This document shows, in pieces, positions 57,324 through 64,000 of a DNA stretch of 64,000 bases (its first letter is position 1; the number at the start of each line of letters is the position of its first letter). Under the pieces are notes generated by a model that saw nothing but the letters and a program-made list of their open reading frames with translations, searched no databases and had not been told where the DNA came from. The position numbers were made by a program, and so were the translations under genes. Origin of the DNA: Pyrenochaeta sp. MPI-SDFR-AT-0127 (Eukaryota > Ascomycota > Dothideomycetes > Pleosporales > Cucurbitariaceae); NCBI GenBank assembly GCA_020747015.1, contig JAGTJM010000035.1:267984-331983 (forward strand), written 5' to 3'.

Positions 57324-58216
57324 TTATCTCTTTCTTGTTCTCTTTGGAGCTGGTTTCGCCCGCCCACGGTTTGTTCGTCGTGTGGTAGGCGCACTATCTT
57401 CCTCGGCCGACTCGGCACTTGACTCTTCTTCGTCATCCTCTTCCTCTTCCTCTTCTGCGGATTCTGATACCGTTGACTGAGCCTTGCTGTTCTTAGCGGC
57501 GGCCTTGGTATTCCTCCCGGTCTTCGCGGTCGCCCTGCTCGCTCTTGTGTTCTTGGCATTCTTCGGTGTTGGGGTGGCATCTGCAGCGCTTTCTGCCCGT
57601 TGTGAACGTACGCCATCAGGAAGATCTTTCAGCAAACCTATGCCAGGTGCATACAGAGCTTTGTCGTCATCGGTGGGTATCATTGGAGGCGAGGAGGCTG
57701 AGGTCGAGCCTTCGCTGTGGAAGCGTTTCTGCCACATCAACTCGCCGAACTCATCTTCTGGGAGCTCGAAATCGGGGATGTTGGTGGCTTCCTCGGGGTC
57801 GACTGGATCGGGGTCTTCCGAGAAAGCGAACTCGTTTTCTCGCGAGTCGAGCGTCTCTAGGTCGTACAGCTGGTGTAGCTTTTTCCATATGCCGGGAATG
57901 CGCGTGTGTGGGGCGTCTTCGGTCGCGAAGCCATGGGAGCGCATATCGTTGTGGATGCTAATCATGCGGAAATGCTTGTGCAGGCCTGCCACCGTCAGCC
58001 AAGCTCTCCACGTGACTCGAGCGTGAATGATCACGTACCAGTGGGCTTCCACTTCATCATGCTCTTGAACAGCTGTGTTTCCTGCTCATCAGCCCACGTA
58101 TCGTTGAGCACATCATCCTGCGATTGCGCCAGTCCTGAATCTTGCGGCGTCTTGGGCTGCGCGTCTGCGAGAGGCGTTGAGGCTGCGCTAGCTTTGGCCT
58201 TCTTTCGGGGAGGCAT
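57324..58216 (-). CDS. EAF7: Chromatin modification-related protein Eaf7 (NuA4 complex, CT20 family), 279 aa
   Basis: Subunit of the NuA4 histone acetyltransferase, homologue of animal MRGBP. Exons 58216-58039 and 57985-57324 with a 53-bp GT-AG intron inside the conserved domain. The CT20/Eaf7 domain (about 42-105) reads WADEQETQLFKSMMKWKPTG, joined to LHKHFRMISIHNDMRSHG, then HTRIPGIWKKLHQLYDLETL. It starts with a basic segment (MPPRKKAKASAAS). The second half is acidic around FAFSEDPDPVDPEE, then Lys/Ala-rich, then strongly acidic (EEEEEEDDEEESS), ending in a basic tail (RGRAKPAPKRTRKR) suited to chromatin contact. The acidic run is coded by a Glu/Asp trinucleotide tract. Confidence 0.93.
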
Positions 58217-58386
58217 TGCTTGTCGTGGGAGGTTGCAAGCTGGTGTTGAAGCTGGAATGGAGTAGTCGCGAAATGCAGGAACAGATGGCGGAAAGGTTGC
58301 AGGGGTCCGCGTAGGGCTGACCTGCGGGAAGGTTTGGCGCGTCATACCCCCTCTCCACAAACCCACAAACTCCATGTCCACCCACC
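58217..58386. promoter_or_regulatory. Short bidirectional promoter: EAF7 / GCP-like gene
   Basis: Only 170 bp between the divergent start codons; both genes must share or overlap core promoters. Confidence 0.5.
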
Positions 58387-61213
58387 ATGGACGACGATGA
58401 TGCCATAGACGATGTGTTTAGTAGTAGTCGCTTGTGGAAGCAGTCCACCCTCTTTGAGGAAACGGATGTGTACGAGTCATCGCTGTTTGCACCACTCCAG
58501 CTAGACAGTAGGTTGTGTCGCGTCACCCACCGAACGCGTCCAGCAAGCCTAATTGTTGATAGTCCCTTCAATCAAGTTCGACCACCCGTATGCGCAAAAA
58601 CATAACCTCGATCGCGACTTGCGACTTCCAGATCTTGAAACGTTCGAGTTTGGGCCGCTGCCAGAGCTGGACAGCCTCGATGAATCCAGTATATCCATTG
58701 AGACACTTCCCCAAGAGCCAGACGAAAACATATGGGAAGTCGCACTCGAACTAGGGCCGGCGAACAAGGATGTCTTGTTCTACACCTGGGAGTCTTTCGA
58801 AAGAGGCCAGCATGTGGAGAGCCACACACCTTACATTACTGAGCGGGGACCGACTGCCTTCGACGACGCACTGATACAAGATGGCAGCAAAATTGGAGCT
58901 GGAAGAATCCTCAAGGCAAATGTGCTACTGCAATCTCTTTGGAACCTAGGTCTAGGTCGGTCATCAATTCTGTTCCAGTTCAATGCCAAATTGAGGACAT
59001 TCGAGCCTACCATCCAGGATGGACGAGCCTCTGGTGTCAGCCTGCGTGCTGCTAAAAGCTTCATCACTCAATTCATCTACATTGGAAACACCTTCTTATA
59101 CCTCAGATCATTTTCTGAGCGGACATTCGCGTCGACGAGATCGATTCCAGCAAAGGTTGCGCTGGCTACATCCATCTCGAGCGTTCTCTCGACTTTGGAG
59201 GACAGTCTAGGGAAACAGTCGGTGAACATCACATCCCTCATTCAGCTTCAGCACCAATTCTCAAAGCCACGGGAAATCCTCATTCATCTTGCGCACATGG
59301 TAGATGCGATCAAGTACGCCAAGACCAATGAGCAACTAGCATCCATCATGCACCACCGCCTGCTGGAGCTAGAAGAAGGCGAATCTTATCTTCGCCAGCT
59401 GTCGAGCCAAATACTGCGCCAAGTATCTGGGCCTAGCTTGGAGTCGGTAGGCGAATGGTTAGGCATTCGGCAAGAGCAGCAGACGGTGCCCATCTGGGAG
59501 TGTGACACCTTTGTCACAGTCGAGGACCCCTCCGCTGAGCCGGCGGCACTAGAGTTTACTTATCGATCGGAGATGATGCCGAGATTTATCACACCGGAAG
59601 ATGGCAACATGATATTCGAGACTGGGAACAGTCTTCGCTTCTTGAAAACAAAACATCCCGAGCATCCACTCGCCCGCACTGATAACACCGCATCTCAACC
59701 TCCAGGGCTGGATTGGGGGTTTGAGTGGCAAGATATCGATGCCATCGCGGCGAGAGCCAAGGATTACGAGGCAAGGCTTCGTCAGACACTACTCAATTTT
59801 AGCAAAGGTACAGCAAATGCTGTGCGGAAATCGCCACCTCATTCAACAGTGGATCCTGCACTAGAAACTCGAATCGACGCACAAGACCTTGAAAAATATT
59901 TTGAGGAATCTATACAACTGTTAGACGCATCTCCAAAGCCCTCTGCGCACATCTTGCCAGATGAGCTTCATCTTCTTCTTGATAACATCCTATTGTCTGC
60001 GAATGGTGGCGACTCGACTCTGTCTAATACCTTTTCTCCACCACTGTCGCTAGCATCAGCACTTTCATTTCGCCCATTAATTGTGGCTCAAGCGAAGCTT
60101 GTAAATGCGGCAACTGTACGGTTGTTCTTCCGGTCGCATGAGCTGCGACTCCATCTTTCCCTGCAACGCCAGTACCATCTACTCGGTGATGGCGTTTTCT
60201 CGTCTTTACTAGCGACAGCTCTCTTCGATCCTGAACGCGAAAGTGCAGAGCGACACAAAGGGAAGATGCGCAGCGGTGTGCACATGGGATTACAACTAGG
60301 CTCGCGGACATCCTGGCCACCTGCCAGCTCTGAGCTTCGACTCGCGCTTCGGGGGGTTCTCAGTGAGAGCTACTATTCTTCAGTACTATATCACTCGTCT
60401 CAGATGGAACGAGACGCTGGCTCAATGAGCAAGACAGTCAATGGTCGAGATAATGATGACCTCCCTGGACAGCTGAATTTCGCCATTCGACATCTCACTG
60501 AAATCGAGCAAGAAAGGGTCATGGATCCCGATGCCCTTGCTGCGCTTGATTTTCTTCGTTTGCAATATGTACCACCCCCACCGCTCAACCTTGTCATAAC
60601 TAGCTTGGCTTTGGAGAAGTACGACACTATCTTCAAATTCTTGCTTCGGCTCCTGCGCATGCTGTTCGTAGTCTCGCATCTTCCTCGGTACTATTCCAAT
60701 CTTGAGTCGCGCCAGCTCAGAATGGAAGCACACCATTTCGTTACCGTTCTTGCAAAATATGTCTTTCAGACTGGCATAGCAGAACACTGGAATGAGTTTG
60801 ACTCTTTTGTCACCACAATCGAAACACGCCTACGGGACGAAGACGCAGCGGGCGAAATCGGCACCCGTGTGACTGAAGGTATCGCCTCACTACGAGATGC
60901 ACACGACAAATGTCTAGACAGCATACTGTTCTCGCTTCTCCTTCGGAGACGGCAGCGCAAGATCATGTCACTCGTGGAGGAGATCTTCGACCACATTCTG
61001 CTTTTTGCAAAGTTGCAGAACCCCGATGCGGAAGTGGAGGAAAGTGTCAATGACCTCCATGCGAAACTAAAGGGCAAAATTCGCGTCTTTTTGAGCGTGT
61101 GCAGAGGCTTGACGGGTAAGAAGGGATACGGAAAGGGTAAAGGGACGGCGGAAGAAGACTCGATGGAAAGATTGGTCGTTGGCATGGAGATGAATGGCTA
61201 CTTCGCAGCGTAG
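58387..61213 (+). CDS. Gamma-tubulin complex component, GCP5/GCP6 type (Spc97/Spc98 family), 923 aa
   Basis: Component of the gamma-tubulin ring complex that nucleates microtubules at spindle pole bodies. Exons 58387-58507 and 58563-61213; a 55-bp intron joins FAPLQLD to IPSIKFDHPYA. The N-terminal ~150 residues are an acidic extension (MDDDDAIDDVFSSSRLWKQ) ending in DVLFYTWESFERGQ, as in fungal GCP6/Alp16-like proteins. GRIP1 follows (LQSLWNLGLGRSSILFQFN, FLYLRSFSERTF). The C-terminal GRIP2 gamma-tubulin-binding region is PPPLNLVITSLALEKYDTIFK, FLLRLLRMLFVVSHLPRYYS, then AHHFVTVLAKYVFQTGIAEH and the typical DAHDKCLDSILFSLLLRRRQ. Assignment to GCP5 versus GCP6 is by length and N-terminus only. 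Confidence 0.88.
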
Positions 61214-61581
61214 TGATCGTTGACCCTGCTCTACTAATCAAATTTGCCTTTTTCCTGTACTTTTGATGATTCGAAATGAGAGTGTGAGCAAGCGTCCAGG
61301 TGTGTTGATGCTTTGACTCCAATAATCCAGATTCCACGGTGTTGCGTACGTACTGGGGGCCATACCTTGGTGTGTGCGATATCTGTGACAATTGGAGTAT
61401 TGAATAACCTGATGTTCGTCAACCGCAACATTTTCCAGTCACATATGAATAAATCAAACGTTGCAATCCACTAAATCTAAAACCCACATCAACGAGATGA
61501 CAATTACATTGAAACAATATCTTTCAGAGCAGCATATATAGTTCTCGTCAGAATTCTCCTACAAGCCACCTCGAACGCACC
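61214..61581. other. Intergenic, no gene recognised
   Basis: 368 bp, AT-leaning, between two plus-strand genes. Probable promoter of the small zinc-binding protein. Confidence 0.45.
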
Positions 61582-62083
61582 ATGTCCCGCCCTGACAAAC
61601 CTGTCTGTCCAAAATGTAAAACAGCCTACTTTGCCCCATACAGTGCAGCTTTTGAAGGAAAGTGGTCAACAGTCAGAGACGAAGATAAGAAACCTGGGGT
61701 CACTCCGTCACTTGGGTTTTTCCTGTGCAACATGTGTCAAGCACAGTATGACACAGATAAGAGAAAGTGGGAAGCACAGAAAGTTGGTTATAGGGAATAT
61801 AATAATACGAAAAGAAAGAGAGGAAGAAGAGAATCGGTGCCGGTGGCAGTACAGGAGGCTACGTCTTCGCGAACAAAAACAGGGGAGGATCAAGCAGTCG
61901 AGGATCCAAGTGAGGTGCATGATTTGCGGGGTGCAGGCGACGATGGTGCGGAATGTCAGGAACAGGAAATTCAAGATAATAGGGACAAGGTGCGTGGATT
62001 GTGGGGCGCGGGGAACGCTGATAGGCACGAGGGAAAAGGAAAGGAAAGGCGAGTGGAAGAGGGAAACTAGCTGCTCGCCCTAG
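61582..62083 (+). CDS. Small zinc-ribbon-like protein, 151 aa (two-exon model)
   Basis: Model: exons 61582-61836 and 61883-62083, 46-bp GT-AG intron. Exon 1 has one pair of CxxC knuckles (VCPKCKTAY and LCNMCQAQY) around an aromatic-rich stretch, then a very basic segment (NNTKRKRGRRES). Read unspliced, the frame continues into a featureless Glu/Gly-rich tail; spliced, it gains a second pair of knuckles (RCMICGVQA and RCVDCGARGT). The recovered cysteines are the argument for the intron. Two candidate four-cysteine zinc sites result, perhaps for nucleic-acid binding. Alternative donors a few bases away keep the same frame. No family recognised. It is the last gene before the RIP-altered block. 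Confidence 0.55.
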
Positions 62084-62199
62084 AAACATACTAATATACT
62101 ACTGTACTTATCTTCAAAACTTGAAATTCTCTACTAACCCAAAAACATGTTAGACTGTAGAGGTGTGAGGAGCAAGACTCACGTGGAAGCAGACTTGGG

Positions 62200-64000
62200 A
62201 ACAAACAAATAATTTACTTGATTTGACTTGATTTATTTGAATAATTATGAATCAAATCAAATTAATTCGTGAGGTCTCAAGAAATGTCCAAATTAAATTA
62301 AGTAATAAATAAAGGCATTATTTAATTTAGAAGTTTGATTTAATTTAATCGTTTTAACTAATTACAGGCTATATCTTATATAAATTAGTAGAAATCCTAT
62401 AATAATTCTTTAGTATTAAGGTTTTTTAGCTTAGTTATTAGGTTATTTATATTAACGTTTATTCTATCCTAACTTTAATCGCGTTATTTACTATCTATAA
62501 TAACTATCCTCTTACCTATATCTATTATATTTTAGTATCTTCTACTTATATTATACCTCCTCGTAAACTAAAACGCGTTACTACACTTCTAAACCGCTAT
62601 AATAAACGCTAGAGAATCTATAGGGGTAGTGCCTTATAACCTATTAATATTAATACCTTATAATTAGATATTAATACCCTATAACCTACTAATCTTAACG
62701 CCTCGCGCCCTATTAATATAGAGGACTCTCTACCTAGGTTACCCCTACGTATATCTCCGCGTTAAGCTCTAGTAGTCGCTACTAGCTAGGCTATAAAGCG
62801 TCTATCTATACCTATTAATCTAATCCTCCTTAAGTTATAAGTAGAAGATATAATTATCTTACCTACTAATAGCTCCTAAGCTACTACTAAGGTATAAACT
62901 AATATAATTAATAGTAGAGATAATACTAAAATAATAATAGAGTTTAATAAGTATATAGTTAATAACTTTAATAGTATTAACTAGAATCGTCTAAAGCTAT
63001 TTAGTAAGCTATATTACAGCTAGAAATATAAGAAAAGCTAGATCTATATATATAGCTATCGCGTCTACTTACTTAAAGATCCTTATAGGATTATTTAGAT
63101 ATATAAAGTATATTATAAAGCTTATATATATAATAAGAAGGCTATCTATAAAACTATAGTCTTAACCTTAAACACTCTTAAATATATAGCTCTTTTAAAG
63201 CCTAGCTATTACCGCGATTATAAGGGTAACCTTATTACTAATATATTACTACCTAGGTAATAATCTCTTAAGTTTATAGTTAATAATAGTCTTATACTTA
63301 CGTAAGAGCTTATAAATAAGATAGGAAACTTTAATATATAAGGCTTTTAGTACGCAGTAGTAAGCTAGCTTATTAATAATAACTATCTATTACGTAAGTT
63401 TAAAACGCCTATATTTAAGGAGATAATCGCGTATATAAATCTAGAGGCTGTAAATACGCTATAGGTAAGTTATTATAGTATTACTAGTTACGTAATAAGG
63501 CTCTATTATTACTTAGAGCTGTAGGTAGTTAGATAGCTATCGCAATCTCTTAGTAAGATCTATATAAGCTTTAATAGTTAGATGACTAAGGATAGTAAAC
63601 AAGGATTCTTTAGTATTATAGCTTACTATACTAATAATAATAGTACTCTTAGAGATCTCTCTATTACCCTACCGCAGCTTATAGGCTCCTATACTAGTAA
63701 GAGGATAGCTAAGGTAGTTATAGAGACTCTTAATATATTTAGTATTAACTATAAGGCTCTTAGTTATTATATTCTTAATAATATATATACTAATAATTAT
63801 ACTATTATATCTCTCGCCTAAACCTATAATTTAATCCCCTCTATTACCGCTCTGTTACGCAGCCTATACCCTTAATCTTATTAGCTAGATAATTATATTC
63901 GGCCTTAATAATATATATATAATAATAGTAAGGAGGAGTTTAAGATTAAGGTATAGTACCTTAGGGAATAGCGTAAAGAAGGATCTCTAGGTATTCTAGT
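62200..64000 (+). mobile_element. RIP-degraded hAT-family transposon, runs off the right edge
   Basis: From about 62.2 kb the sequence turns extremely AT-rich, with TpA everywhere and very few CpA or TpG, the classic result of repeat-induced point mutation. A transposase fragment survives at 63582-63821: MTKDSKQGFFSIIAYYTNNN, TLRDLSITLPQLIGSY, then ALSYYILNN, matching the hAT block that follows the DxW(T/S)S motif. Upstream, near 63.03-63.2 kb, a Tyr/Ile/Lys-rich stretch could be the mutated BED zinc finger, with stops. Just inside the left boundary (62215-62280) are short direct and inverted TCAAAT/ATTTGA repeats, which could be subterminal binding sites; target duplications were not found. 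The element is inactive. Confidence 0.85.

Noticed and set aside
1..64000. tRNA or rRNA genes
   Set aside because: No T-loop/anticodon arrangement or rRNA sequence was recognised by eye on either strand; a tRNAscan run would settle it.
62200..64000. Centromere or mitochondrial DNA as the cause of the AT-rich end
   Set aside because: A readable hAT transposase fragment and the CpA/TpG depletion fit a RIP-altered transposon better.

Overview
The window is nuclear DNA of a filamentous ascomycete. Genes are dense and carry short GT-AG introns, mostly 45-60 bp. Typical Pezizomycotina families are present (HET-domain protein, Zn2Cys6 factor, UstYa-like oxidase, MDR-type ABC pump). The right end is an AT-rich block with the signature of repeat-induced point mutation (RIP). 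A Dothideomycetes/Pleosporales source is my inference from gene style, not proven. I joined exons by hand from splice sites and frame; in the spliced models the exon lengths sum to whole codons, except in the aminotransferase at 51.1-52.9 kb, which is one base short.

Layout. 0-13 kb: an amino-acid permease cut by the left edge, a possible small secreted protein, a three-span membrane protein, a HET-domain protein, a RING-YEATS fusion and a Ser/Thr/Pro-rich single-span protein. 13.4-21.2 kb: a full-size ABCB-type multidrug pump facing a Zn2Cys6 regulator across a 510-bp shared promoter. 21.4-27.9 kb: an APH-fold kinase, a hydrolase-derived membrane protein that lost its nucleophile elbow, and a calcium P-type ATPase homologue lacking the catalytic machinery. 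29.0-32.2 kb: a secreted, Kex2-type repeat precursor divergent from a UstYa (DUF3328) oxidase, a possible ribosomally made peptide (RiPP) locus. 32.6-47.0 kb: mainly housekeeping genes (CAP/Srv2, PfkB/Mak32-like, a small membrane protein, mitoribosomal mL44, a pseudokinase, a secreted/membrane protein, a sugar transporter). 47.0-54 kb: accessory stretch with two cysteine-rich secreted proteins, a decayed hAT transposon and a class V aminotransferase with a one-base frameshift. 54-62 kb: a large membrane protein, Eaf7, a GCP5/6-type gamma-tubulin complex protein and a small zinc-binding protein. 62.1-64 kb: a RIP-damaged hAT transposon.

How the genes may work together: the pump and Zn2Cys6 factor look like a self-contained efflux unit; the repeat precursor and UstYa protein look like precursor plus tailoring oxidase; Eaf7 and the GCP gene, and mL44 and its small neighbour, share short bidirectional promoters. 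The most unusual items are the candidate RiPP pair, the pseudo-P-type ATPase and the RING-YEATS fusion.
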